From: Alphaproteobacteria bacterium
Lineage (GTDB): Bacteria > Pseudomonadota > Alphaproteobacteria > Rhizobiales > Methyloligellaceae
Reading direction: 5' to 3'
Assembly: GCA_016869535.1 (NCBI GenBank)
Contig: VGDX01000002.1
Span: 1 to 64,000, forward strand
Length of the DNA stretch: 64,000 nucleotides
This document shows, in pieces, positions 29,153 to 37,608 of the stretch; the stretch's first letter is position 1, and every line of letters starts with the position of its first letter. Both the position numbers and the translations under genes were made by a program. The notes beneath the pieces were generated by a model. That model saw nothing but the letters and a program-made list of their open reading frames with translations, did no database searches and was not told where the DNA came from.

Positions 29153-29862
29153 CAGGAGTGCTTCCCTGCGTGAATTCGCTCGACTGTGGCGGAGCGTGGC
29201 CGTCTCACGTCGGAGCGGGCATCGCCAACCACGAACTCGCGCGCAAGCTCGATGATCGCGTCATTGCCCTTGGCGTAAGCCCGGCCAAGCGCCACTGAGA
29301 TCATGTTGTAAGCCATAACTGCCGGAATGGCCGCGGCGAGACCCAGCGCTGTGGCGATAAGCGCTTCGGCAATGCCCGGCGCCACCACGGCAAGGCTGGT
29401 GTCCTTCTGCTGGGCGATGGCCGTGAAGCTGTTGACGATGCCCCACACGGTGCCGAACAGGCCGATGAACGGCGCGGCGGAGCCGGTCGTGGCGAGAAAG
29501 GGCAGTCCGATCTCAATCCGTTGCAATTGCGCTTTCAGCTCGTGACGCATGGCCGACTCGATGCGACGGCGCTTCTCGCCGGGTGTGTCGTCGAGCGGCG
29601 CATCCGCCTCGTGTTCTCCCGCGAGCAAGACATCGCGAACCAATCCGCGAGAGGACTGGCTGTCTCTTGCAGTGCCCAGGCGTCGGATAGCCCGATTGAG
29701 GATTGCGACGCGGATAATTTTTTCGAAGATGATTGCCCAAGTCGCGACAGAGGCCAAAACGAGCAGAATCATCACACCCTTGACGACAGGGTCGGCCTGC
29801 ATAACGAGGCCCCAGACCGAATAGTCTGGGGCGGCAGCGGCAACGGCAATCTCTTGCTCCAC
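29152..29862 (-). CDS. exbB: ExbB/TolQ-family proton channel protein
   Basis: The 236-residue protein has three predicted membrane segments (about 30-50, 135-155 and 175-198). Conserved loops are LPFLATTGSAAPFIGLFGTVWGI and IAEALIATALGLAAAIPAV, the MotA/TolQ/ExbB signature. The start is GTG at 29862 with AGGGA upstream. The cluster ends in tonB rather than tolA/tolB, so an ExbB assignment is favoured over TolQ. Confidence 0.93.
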   Translation of the reverse strand: MEQEIAVAAAAPDYSVWGLVMQADPVVKGVMILLVLASVATWAIIFEKIIRVAILNRAIRRLGTARDSQSSRGLVRDVLLAGEHEADAPLDDTPGEKRRRIESAMRHELKAQLQRIEIGLPFLATTGSAAPFIGLFGTVWGIVNSFTAIAQQKDTSLAVVAPGIAEALIATALGLAAAIPAVMAYNMISVALGRAYAKGNDAIIELAREFVVGDARSDVRRPRSATVERIHAGKHS

Positions 29863-29874
29863 GGAGACTTTCCC

Positions 29875-30342
29875 TTACTTCGTGAGTTGAACGTTGGTCA
29901 GCGAGGATAAGTCGAGATCCTGGAGGCAGTCATCGACCGTCCCGGATGCAGCCTTACATTCCATCGCATCGTTGATCAGGAAGCTGCCGACCTCGTCGCA
30001 GGCAGTGCCTTCGATGTCGAAAAGCTTGACCGCGCGCTTGCTTGCCTTGAGCGGTGCGAGGTCGACGGCGAAACGCTTCCCAATCACGCCGTCTGGCTTG
30101 AACAGCACGAGGTCGAGCTTCAAGGCCTCGTAATCGGTGCCGCTCTTGTTGTTGATGACGAAATAGGCGCGGCATTGGCCGCCTTGCGGCTCGAGCTTGT
30201 TCAGCTCGATGGACACCCCTCCGTCCTGGGATTGTGCTGGGCTCAATCCGAATGTGGCGATGAGGGCGGCGATTGCCGCCGTCAGAGACGTTCTGCCTAA
30301 ACGTATCCAAAATCGGCTATCAGACTGTAACTGACACTGCAT
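29875..30342 (-). CDS. Exported protein of unknown function, first gene of the exbB-exbD-tonB operon
   Basis: The ATG at 30342 follows GGAGG by 9 bases and begins a signal peptide (hydrophobic SLTAAIAALIATFGL, cleavage likely after AQSQ). The mature roughly 115 residues contain ELNKLEPQGGQCRAYFVINNKS, a beta-rich core, and four cysteines that could form two disulfides. It is 12 bases from exbB and clearly co-transcribed. I do not recognise a named family, though small exported proteins at this place next to exbB are seen in other alphaproteobacteria. A periplasmic accessory to TonB transport is inferred from position only. Confidence 0.8.
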   Translation of the reverse strand: MQCQLQSDSRFWIRLGRTSLTAAIAALIATFGLSPAQSQDGGVSIELNKLEPQGGQCRAYFVINNKSGTDYEALKLDLVLFKPDGVIGKRFAVDLAPLKASKRAVKLFDIEGTACDEVGSFLINDAMECKAASGTVDDCLQDLDLSSLTNVQLTK

Positions 30343-30904
30343 GATCCATTTCCTCCCAAACAGAAATCCACCGGAGAAAATTTCCCCGGGGCAAACGAAG
30401 TTCACACAAAACCTCTGAGCCAACCAGTTCCGAGACGGCCAGTCTCGACCACCGGTCTGGCTACCTTAGCGGTTCCGGGCGTACCTGTTCGCAATGATCT
30501 CGGCTTGAAGGCACTTCTCGGTCACCCATCAACTCTAGGGTGCCAACGAGCGGCCGGACCTCGACATCGAAACAAGAACTTGCCAGCCCCTATATTCCTA
30601 CTTACGGGTGATATTTAACGCGCCACCCCAGCTATATTCAAGCACGGTACTACAGATATCTTGGTAACGGATATACCAATCTTTCCTTAATTCCTGCCGT
30701 GTGTCGGTAGTCATGGTGGAATGGCCGGTAGAGGTCCACATCGCCTGGCAGCTCATCTCACCTTAGGATAGTTTAAGGTCAGTTGGAGGGCCGTTGGCCT
30801 CTCGCCGATCTCCCCCAAATTTGCCGAGTCCGCGTAGCTGACTTCTGTCGGCTGCGCCTTAGCGCCTGGACGCAAACGTTGCGGTCGGTGGATAGGAGAA
30901 ATGC
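30343..30904. other. Intergenic region upstream of the exbB operon
   Basis: This 562-base stretch separates the minus-strand TonB operon from the plus-strand RTX remnant. It contains the perfect dyad at 30661-30679 and a small hairpin, CGAGAC-GGCCA-GTCTCG, near 30430. I see no convincing reading frame. Confidence 0.5.
30661..30679. promoter_or_regulatory. Dyad site C of the TTGGYA-N7-TRCCAA family
   Basis: TTGGTA-ACGGATA-TACCAA is a perfect inverted repeat. It is followed by TCTTTCC, also seen next to site D and, as GCTTTCC, next to site E. It lies 319 bases upstream of the TonB operon's first gene and 226 bases upstream of the RTX remnant. Confidence 0.55.
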
Positions 30905-31094
30905 ATGCCCCTGACAATCAACACCGATACGACCATTAACGCCAACCAGATTGAAACGGCCGACCCTGCTGTTGATTAAGGACAAGGGCTCGAAGGTCAT
31001 CGTCCAGGGCGATGTCAACGGCGATGGCAAGGCCGACTTCGAGATCTTGGTCGCCGGTGTCAGCTCTCTGGGTAAAGGCGACTTCCTGCTTTAA
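30905..31094 (+). pseudogene. RTX-type secreted protein remnant (N-terminal stub and C-terminal secretion end)
   Basis: An ATG at 30905 with TAGGAGA upstream opens a 24-codon frame (MPLTINTDTTINANQ) that stops at 30979. Overlapping it in another frame is VIVQGDVNGDGKADFEILV ending GKGDFLL at 31094, which is the C-terminal end of an RTX-type exported protein. The intact RTX protein at 51.5-52.7 kb ends almost the same way (QGDVNGDGKADFEI and NDFVL), and the two DNA stretches are clearly related. The calcium-binding repeats and most of the protein are gone. A large deletion plus a frameshift is the simplest explanation. Confidence 0.75.
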
Positions 31095-31145
31095 CGCCAA
31101 CGAGTGCCGGATCGACCTTTGAGGCGAGCCCAACGCCAAACCTCA

Positions 31146-31174
31146 GAGGCTTGGCAACAGATGTGCCAAGCCTC
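31146..31174. promoter_or_regulatory. Dyad site F, perfect 11-base arms upstream of receptor 1
   Basis: The core TTGGCA-ACAGATG-TGCCAA (31151-31169) lies within a longer perfect inverted repeat (GAGGCTTGGCA and TGCCAAGCCTC). It ends 125 bases before the receptor start codon. No T-run follows, so it is not a typical terminator, although it could end transcripts of the RTX remnant. Confidence 0.55.
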
Positions 31175-31298
31175 CTAACAAACCTATCGTCCTTCGGCAC
31201 TCCTACTGGCATAGCCGCGGCCGTTAACCACTGATAGCCTCGCCCCGTCAAACCGTGAGTCCGCAAAAAAATGGACCGGTTCATAAGGGGGACTGATC

Positions 31299-33986
31299 AT
31301 GAAATTTCGCGTCCTTGTGGGCGCGCTGGTGCTCGGCTTGTGCCTATTGGGCATAGCCGGCGCGAGCGCGCAAACCAATGATTCCACCAGCGTCCCTGAG
31401 GTAACCAATCCCTCTACCGCTCCTGCAACTGGCGACGTCGAAGCGTCGTCGCCGGCCGACACCGCCGAAGAACAGAGCGAGGAAGTTGCGCCCGTCGAGG
31501 TGGTTCAGCCACAAGCAAAGACGGTCACCTCGGCCGCAAAGACCAAGCCCAAGATTACGGCTTCACGTCCGGCGTCACGACCGCCAGTGCCGCCTCCGCA
31601 ACCGGTTGAAGAACCCGATTTTGCGGCAAAGATCGCTCCCATTGGCGCCGAAACAGCAGGGAGCGTGATGTCAGCCGGAACTCTCGTTCCGATGTCCCCC
31701 GTCCCAGGCGCCGCTATTCCACTCAATAAAGTTCCCGGTGGTGTCAGCATCCTGCAAGGGACCGACTTCGCGCGCGAAGGCTACGTCGACACGTTCCAGG
31801 AAATTCTGCGCCAACGCGTGCCCGGCGTGATCATCAGCGATCTGCAGGGCAACGAATTCCAGACCAACATCCAATATCGCGGCTTTGAAGCATCTCCGGT
31901 GCCCGGCGTGCCGCAGGGTCTCGCCGTGTATCAGAACGGCGTCCGCGTCAACGAAGCATTTGCCGACAACGTGAACTGGGACTTTCTGCCCGAGATCGCG
32001 ATCAACAATCTTGCCGTGGTCAGCGGCAATCCCGTTTACGGCCTCAACGCTCTCGGCGGCGCCATCGTCGTCAACATGAAGAGCGGTTTCACCTACCAGG
32101 GCGCCGAGTTAATCTTCAGCGCGGGTTCATTCGGCCGCGCCGAAGGCGATGTGCAGGCCGGCTTGAGGAGCGGCAACTGGGGCGTCTATTTCGGCGGGGA
32201 GCGCATCACCGACAACGGCTATCGCGATTTCTCCGAGGCGGAAGTCCGGCGCATGTTCTTCGACCTCGGCTATCAGAACAGCATCGTCGATCTGCATTTC
32301 AATTTGTCGGGCGCCGACAACTTCGTCGGCGTCACCGCGTCGGCCCCGCTGCAGTTGCTCGCGCTCAACCGCGAACGCACCTTCACCTCGCCGCAAACGA
32401 CCAAGAACGAAATGTTGATGCCGGCATTCAACGGCACGGCAAAAATCAACGAAACGACGACCTTGGGCGGCGTGGCCTATTACCGTGACTTCAGGCAGAG
32501 CCATGACGACGGCAATATCTCCGAAGCCGAGGAGTGTGAGAACGACCCGACCTTGGAGGGGCTGCTTTGCATCGAAGGAGAGGAAGTGCTCGATCAGACG
32601 GGCAATCCCATCGAATTCGATAGTCTGCGCCAGCCGATCGGTTCCATCGACCGTACCGGCCAAAAGGCCAATAGCTGGGGCGGCGCAGTCCAGCTTGTGA
32701 ACACCGACAGGCTCTTTGGTCATCAGAACCAGTTCCTGGTCGGGGCAAGCTACGACAAGGGCGAAGTGACCTACGGCGCTTCGAGCGAGCTCGGCTTCTT
32801 CAGGCCGCGCTTCGTGGTGGACGGCGCGGGGATCATCCTTTCCGCGCCGACAGAGGTGCAGGCGAAAAGTCTCGGCACCGAGAACGAGTATATCGGCGTC
32901 TATTTCTCCGACACATTCAACGTCACGGATCGACTCGCGGTTACGGCCGGCGGACGATGGAATCAAGCCACGATTCAAATCCAGGACCTGAGCGGGACCG
33001 CGCCGGAGCTCGATGGCACCAACGAGTACCAACGGTTCAATCCGGCGGCCGGCGCCACCTACCAGCTCAATAACGGCTTGTCGCTCTATGGCGGTTACAC
33101 GGAGGCCAATCGTGCTCCGGTCGCTGCCGAAATCGCCTGCTCGGATCCGAACAATCCCTGCCTGATTGAAAGCTTCCTGGTCGCCGACCCGCCGCTCGAT
33201 CAGGTTGTATCGCATACGTGGGAAGCGGGCATCAGGGGCGAGCGCCAGAGGGGCAACGAGTTGCTGCAATGGAGTGCCGGCTTGTTCCGCACGCTCAACA
33301 CGGACGACATCATCACGGTGTTCTCGCCGATCGCCGGCCGTGGCGTGTTCGAGAACGGCGGCGACACGCTACGTCAGGGTATTGAGGCGAGCGTGGCCTA
33401 CTCCAACGATCGCTGGTTCACTTACGCCAACTATGCGTTCATCGATGCCACCTATGAGACAGCTCTTGAGCTCGCTGCGCCGGACAATCCGCGCGCCACG
33501 GAATGCGAGACCCGAGGGGGGGACGATGACGACGAAGATGAAGTGGGGGAGGATGACGATGATGAAGTCCGGTGCATCTTCGTGCGCCCGGGCGATCGTA
33601 TTCCGGGCATTCCTCAGCACCGCTTCAAGGCCGGCTTCGACTACTGGATCACGTCGAAATGGAAGTTCGGTGCCGACACGCTTGCGGTCAGCAGCCAGTA
33701 CTTCTTCCAGGACGACTCCAATATCAACCAGCCGCTAGGGGGCTATTGGACGGTCGATCTGCACACGAGCTACGACATCACCCCGAGGATCCAGATCTTC
33801 GGTCTCATCAATAACGTCTTCGACCGCGAGTATGGGGTGTTCGGCACGTTCTTTAATCTCGAGGCGGGCAACTCCGCCGCCAGTGCCGATCCGGCGCTTG
33901 GCGATGACTTCTTCACCAACCCGCGCACCATCACCCCGGGCCCGCCGGTCGTGGCCTATGGCGGGGTGAAGGTGAAGTTCTGGTAG
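31299..33986 (+). CDS. TonB-dependent outer-membrane receptor 1
   Basis: The 895-residue receptor has a signal peptide ending ASAQ. A Pro/Ala/Glu-rich extension with VEVVQPQA (possible TonB-box region) runs to about 130. A plug domain follows (ILRQRVPGVIISDLQGNEFQTNIQYRGF through GLNALGGAIVVNMKSG), then a 22-strand-type barrel ending in W. It imports a scarce ligand using TonB. Residues 736-759 form an extracellular-loop-like insert flanked by two cysteines, with 13 Asp/Glu in its 15-residue core, which could bind cations. The sequence is closer to the general TonB-receptor group with a GxEASPVPGxPQGLAVYQNG plug than to FecA or siderophore receptors I know well. The ATG follows AAGGGGGA. Confidence 0.9.
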   Translation: MKFRVLVGALVLGLCLLGIAGASAQTNDSTSVPEVTNPSTAPATGDVEASSPADTAEEQSEEVAPVEVVQPQAKTVTSAAKTKPKITASRPASRPPVPPPQPVEEPDFAAKIAPIGAETAGSVMSAGTLVPMSPVPGAAIPLNKVPGGVSILQGTDFAREGYVDTFQEILRQRVPGVIISDLQGNEFQTNIQYRGFEASPVPGVPQGLAVYQNGVRVNEAFADNVNWDFLPEIAINNLAVVSGNPVYGLNALGGAIVVNMKSGFTYQGAELIFSAGSFGRAEGDVQAGLRSGNWGVYFGGERITDNGYRDFSEAEVRRMFFDLGYQNSIVDLHFNLSGADNFVGVTASAPLQLLALNRERTFTSPQTTKNEMLMPAFNGTAKINETTTLGGVAYYRDFRQSHDDGNISEAEECENDPTLEGLLCIEGEEVLDQTGNPIEFDSLRQPIGSIDRTGQKANSWGGAVQLVNTDRLFGHQNQFLVGASYDKGEVTYGASSELGFFRPRFVVDGAGIILSAPTEVQAKSLGTENEYIGVYFSDTFNVTDRLAVTAGGRWNQATIQIQDLSGTAPELDGTNEYQRFNPAAGATYQLNNGLSLYGGYTEANRAPVAAEIACSDPNNPCLIESFLVADPPLDQVVSHTWEAGIRGERQRGNELLQWSAGLFRTLNTDDIITVFSPIAGRGVFENGGDTLRQGIEASVAYSNDRWFTYANYAFIDATYETALELAAPDNPRATECETRGGDDDDEDEVGEDDDDEVRCIFVRPGDRIPGIPQHRFKAGFDYWITSKWKFGADTLAVSSQYFFQDDSNINQPLGGYWTVDLHTSYDITPRIQIFGLINNVFDREYGVFGTFFNLEAGNSAASADPALGDDFFTNPRTITPGPPVVAYGGVKVKFW

Positions 33987-34077
33987 GCCGGCCGGGTTCA
34001 AAATAGGCCCCTAAACCGGGGCCGAAGGCTGGATGGCGTCATGGGGGATTCGCGTATCGAGCGCCTGTGAGAGGCTG

Positions 34078-34097
34078 TCGGCATGCTCACTTGCCAA
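34078..34097. promoter_or_regulatory. Dyad site D upstream of receptor 2
   Basis: TCGGCA-N8-TGCCAA, followed by TCTTTCC, lies 128 bases upstream of the receptor-2 start. The arms match GGCA/TGCC, but the spacer is 8 bases. Confidence 0.4.
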
Positions 34098-34225
34098 TCT
34101 TTCCCGATGTTATTGCTGTTCGGTCTAGACCCTTTTGTGTAGTTTCCCCGACCCCTCTATGGCACCTTTGCCGAGTCAAGTTGGGGAAAAGTGCCCGAAA
34201 AGGGCAGTTGGCCGGGGGGTCTGAC

Positions 34226-36874
34226 ATGAGAAAGCGCTTCATCGGAAGCGCCTTTGCGCTGGGCATGGCGATGGTTATGCCAAGTGAAGGGCGCGCGCAG
34301 ACGGACGACGAGACGGCTTCACCCGAATCGCCGGCTGCCGCGGGCACCCCGGAAGCAACATCGGGCAGCGATGTTCCCGAAGTCGAGGTGGTTCAGCCAC
34401 AGGCTGAGGCCCCGCGACCCGTCACCACCCAGCCAAGGTCCCGTCCTGCGGCTCAGCCGGTGATTTACACGCCGCCTCCGCCACAGACCTCAATCGAGCC
34501 AATCGAGCCTGAGCTGATCATTCCCAACGAACTCATACAACCGACCCCCCAATATTACGGGCCTCCGGGGGGTACCGGCAATTTCGAGCGCTCGGTTGAT
34601 TCGGCGCAATCGCCGATCGTGCCGACGCAAGGCATCGTGCCGGGCAATCTCATGGATTTCTCGGGCGCGGCAAGCCGGGTGACCCGGCAGCAGATCGACG
34701 AGCAGGAGCCGCTCACCACCAACGACATTCTCTCGCGCGTACCTGGCGTCGCCATCATCAACGACGACGGCCTCGGAAGGCACGGGGGCGTCAGCGTGCG
34801 CGGTTCGCCCGCGCGGCGCTCCCGCAAAGTCCTGGTCATGGAGGACGGGCGGTCGATCAATCAGAGCCTGTGGCTCGATCCGTCGACGCATTATGTGCCG
34901 CCGCCTGATCGTATCGAATCCGTCGAGGTGCTGCGCGGCACGGTGATCGTCTACGGTCCGAACAACAATTACGGCGTGGTCAACTTCCGCAATCTGCAAC
35001 CCTTTGGGCCGAACGAATCGGTGGCTTCGGCTCAAGGCGGCACGGTGTCGGTGGATGGAGGTGGTGACAACGACGACGGCTCGGCGGCCAAATGGCACGT
35101 CCACACACGCCGGACCTCTGGCGACTGGGGCCTTGTCTTGTCCTATACCGGCGCCAATGCGCAAGGCGCCTGGGACACCGAGCGGCTGCGCTACAACGAC
35201 TTCTACGGCGCCCTCGGCTGGAAGGGCGAGAAATCCGACTTCACCTTCACGACCGTTTATTTCGCCCAGCGCGACAATTACGACGAATCGAACTTCGAGG
35301 GTGACGACGACGATCCGCGCGGCCTAGTCGAGCGGGAGTTCCTCAATCGCATCAAGCACTGCAAGTCGTGCTTCAACCCGGCTTCGGCGCTCAATGAGTA
35401 CAATGCGGATCTGTGGCTGTTCCAGGGTATCTACAATTACTACGTCGACCAGGACACCACGGTCTCGGCACGGGCCTACGGTCAGCTTCTCAAGCGGCAT
35501 CGCTATTTCAATTTCGAGGAAGGCGACCCCCGAGCCGCCGGCACCAGCTTCAGCCCGTTCATCAGCGGCGATGACATCTTCATCCCCGAAGACGTGATGG
35601 AAGGGCGCTTGCGCAACTACGACAATTTCGGCACTGAGCTGCGCAGCGAGTTCGCCAACCGGCCGTTCTTCTTCGGGCTGTCGCAGAATGTACAGGCTGG
35701 CATCAGGTACGAGTACAACGATTTCACCGACGAAGTCATACTCGGCCGCCAGGGCCAGATCCTCAAGGACTTCGCTACGAGTGGCCTGACCGTCTTCGAT
35801 CGGGCGTCTGAAGCCGATGCCTTCTCGGCGTTCCTGCAAACCGACATTACCGTTACGGACAATCTGAACATCGTGCCCGGGGCGCGGCTAGACAGCTACC
35901 GCATCACACGCCGCACCACCGCCTTGCCGGGCGACGACGAGGACGATTTCGACGTGTGCCCTGACGGCGCGTTCGGCGGTGAGGCATGCTTCGTCATCGA
36001 GGGCTTCGATGACGATCCGCTGACCCAGTCCTTCGATCGCACGCATGTTCTTCCGGGTGTGGCCTTTGCCTACGGATTTGGCGGGAAAGACATGCCAAAC
36101 AACTTCGGTTCGAAGTCGCTCGGTCCAGTCACCATGCAGAAGCCGACCCATAACAGCACACTTTATGGCGGCTATCACCGGGGCCTGACCATGGCCGTGC
36201 TGCGCGAGGTGGCTTTCCCGCCTGGCGACGAACTCGGCGACAACTACCAGATCGGGTTGCGGTCGACGGCGATCAAAGGCCTGACCTTCGACGTGGCGGG
36301 TTTTCACCAGCAAATCCAGGACTATCAGATCAGGAGCTCCACAACGACTGCGGCTGGTCTGAACGTCTTTACCTTGATCGATGAGGTTCACAACACCGGC
36401 TTCGAGGCGTACGGTCGACTCGACACACGGCCCTTCACCGGCTGGAAGCTGAACCCCTTTGCCGAAGCCAGCTTCACCTACACCGACAACAGGATCGAGC
36501 AGGGCCTCAACGAGGACGGCATCTCGGTGGCCGGCAACCTCGTGCCCGAAGTGCCGCGCGAATTCGCCTATATCACGACCGGAATCGAGAGCACGGCGGG
36601 CTGGAATGCCAGCGTGAGCTTCATCTATCGCGGCGCCTTCTTCACCGACGAGGAAAACACGCCCTTCGCCGGCGATCCCGAGGGCGAGAATGGCGAGGTG
36701 CCGAGCGTCTGGCTGCTCGCGGCACGGGCCAATTACACCATCCCGAACACCAATGCGGTGATCTTCATCTCCGGCGAGAACCTCACCAACGAAATCTACA
36801 TCACCGACCGCGAGGATGGCCTGAAGCCGGGTATCGGCCGCACCATCATGGCCGGCGCCAAGTACAAATGGTGA
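34226..36874 (+). CDS. TonB-dependent outer-membrane receptor 2
   Basis: The start at 34226 (GGGGGGT upstream) gives an 882-residue protein with a signal peptide ending GRAQ. A Pro-rich extension with VEVVQPQA follows, the same word as in receptor 1. Next come a plug domain (NDILSRVPGVAIINDDGLGRHGGVSVRGSPARRS, then VEVLRGTVIVYGPNNNYGVVNF) and a barrel ending KYKW. Its plug resembles iron/siderophore-type receptors of the FecA/CirA group. Acidic stretches occur at about 359-363 (GDDDD), about 567-574 and near 590-600, and CKSC and CPDG pairs may form disulfides. It is 239 bases downstream of receptor 1 and has its own dyad upstream, so it may be transcribed separately. Confidence 0.9.
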   Translation: MRKRFIGSAFALGMAMVMPSEGRAQTDDETASPESPAAAGTPEATSGSDVPEVEVVQPQAEAPRPVTTQPRSRPAAQPVIYTPPPPQTSIEPIEPELIIPNELIQPTPQYYGPPGGTGNFERSVDSAQSPIVPTQGIVPGNLMDFSGAASRVTRQQIDEQEPLTTNDILSRVPGVAIINDDGLGRHGGVSVRGSPARRSRKVLVMEDGRSINQSLWLDPSTHYVPPPDRIESVEVLRGTVIVYGPNNNYGVVNFRNLQPFGPNESVASAQGGTVSVDGGGDNDDGSAAKWHVHTRRTSGDWGLVLSYTGANAQGAWDTERLRYNDFYGALGWKGEKSDFTFTTVYFAQRDNYDESNFEGDDDDPRGLVEREFLNRIKHCKSCFNPASALNEYNADLWLFQGIYNYYVDQDTTVSARAYGQLLKRHRYFNFEEGDPRAAGTSFSPFISGDDIFIPEDVMEGRLRNYDNFGTELRSEFANRPFFFGLSQNVQAGIRYEYNDFTDEVILGRQGQILKDFATSGLTVFDRASEADAFSAFLQTDITVTDNLNIVPGARLDSYRITRRTTALPGDDEDDFDVCPDGAFGGEACFVIEGFDDDPLTQSFDRTHVLPGVAFAYGFGGKDMPNNFGSKSLGPVTMQKPTHNSTLYGGYHRGLTMAVLREVAFPPGDELGDNYQIGLRSTAIKGLTFDVAGFHQQIQDYQIRSSTTTAAGLNVFTLIDEVHNTGFEAYGRLDTRPFTGWKLNPFAEASFTYTDNRIEQGLNEDGISVAGNLVPEVPREFAYITTGIESTAGWNASVSFIYRGAFFTDEENTPFAGDPEGENGEVPSVWLLAARANYTIPNTNAVIFISGENLTNEIYITDREDGLKPGIGRTIMAGAKYKW

Positions 36875-36898
36875 GGTGAGCGAACCTCCCTCCCACCA

Positions 36899-36934
36899 GC
36901 AGGCGGTGGAATGCCCTGACATTCCATCGCCTGC
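36899..36934 (+). terminator. Hairpin after receptor 2, possible terminator
   Basis: Fifteen-base arms (gcaggcggtggaatg and cattccatcgcctgc, one G-T wobble) enclose CCCTGA, 24 bases after the receptor stop. No T-run follows, so termination is likely but not certain. Confidence 0.55.
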
Positions 36935-36959
36935 ACCCTGACCAAGCGCCTCATTGGGC

Positions 36960-36978
36960 TAGGCAAAATTTCTACCAA
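36960..36978. promoter_or_regulatory. Dyad site E upstream of the PepSY-like gene
   Basis: TAGGCA-AAATTTC-TACCAA, followed by GCTTTCC, matches the family with one unpaired arm position. It lies 135 bases upstream of the PepSY-like start codon. Confidence 0.4.
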
Positions 36979-37113
36979 GCTTTCCTATTCTTCTTCTCTA
37001 TTCATTTCGGCAATCGTGGGTTTAGTTTCTCATCAAGGGAAACGCCAGGGCGGGCGAAAGCGTTCAGCTTTCAGTCTGCAACCTTTTTATCAGCTCAAAG
37101 GAGGTCTACCGGA

Positions 37114-37377
37114 ATGAGCAAATTTTCAACCATCGCTCTTGCGTTCGTTTTCGCCGCCGGCGCCGCCGGTATCGCCATCGCCGATGACAAACCCACCGAC
37201 GATGAGGTCGCCAAGATCAAGGCCGCGATCGAGCAGTTTGGCTGCTCGGGCGGCACGTATGAGAAGGAATCGGAAGGTACGGGCGTGTATGAGGCCGAAG
37301 ACGTCAAGTGCAAGGCCGGACAATACGATTTCCGTCTCGACAAAGACTTCAAGGTGTTCGCGATCACCGTGGACTAA
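37114..37377 (+). CDS. Small exported PepSY-like protein
   Basis: The 87-residue precursor has a signal peptide (TIALAFVFAAGAAGIAIA) and a roughly 63-residue acidic mature domain (DDKPTDDEVAKIKAAIEQFGC through FAITVD). Its helix-then-sheet layout, with a final LDKDFKVFAITVD strand, resembles a single PepSY domain. C44 and C66 could pair. PepSY proteins are inhibitors or ligand binders outside the membrane, and one PepSY protein of methylotrophs, lanpepsy, binds lanthanides. It has a strong AAAGGAGG site, its own dyad upstream and a terminator downstream. Placement after two TonB receptors suggests a periplasmic cargo-binding role, which is inference. Confidence 0.75.
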   Translation: MSKFSTIALAFVFAAGAAGIAIADDKPTDDEVAKIKAAIEQFGCSGGTYEKESEGTGVYEAEDVKCKAGQYDFRLDKDFKVFAITVD

Positions 37378-37434
37378 GCTTTGACCAAGTCGTCATGCGC
37401 GTCGATCCGCGCCTGACTTTCCTGATATTGAAGC

Positions 37435-37473
37435 AAGGGGGTGCAGCGAACAGCCTGCGCCCCCTTCATTTTT
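37435..37473 (+). terminator. Rho-independent terminator after the PepSY-like gene
   Basis: Arms aagggggtgcag and ctgcgccccctt (one G-T pair) close an 8-base loop and are followed by CATTTTT. It sits 58 bases after the stop codon. Confidence 0.85.
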
Positions 37474-37608
37474 GCGGGTCGCCCCAAGTAAAAAATAAGG
37501 TTTTTCAAACGCTTGGAATTGCATAATCTTCCCGTTTAAACTGCCGTATATGCGTATGACAATAGGGGGAGAGCCCAGAGTCCATGCTGGAGATGGGGCG
37601 AAAAATCT

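Noticed and set aside
31151-31169. Site F as a sigma-54 promoter (GG-N10-GC)
   Set aside because: Site F fits GG-N10-GC, but sister sites with GGTA/TACC do not, so the symmetric dyad explains the family better.
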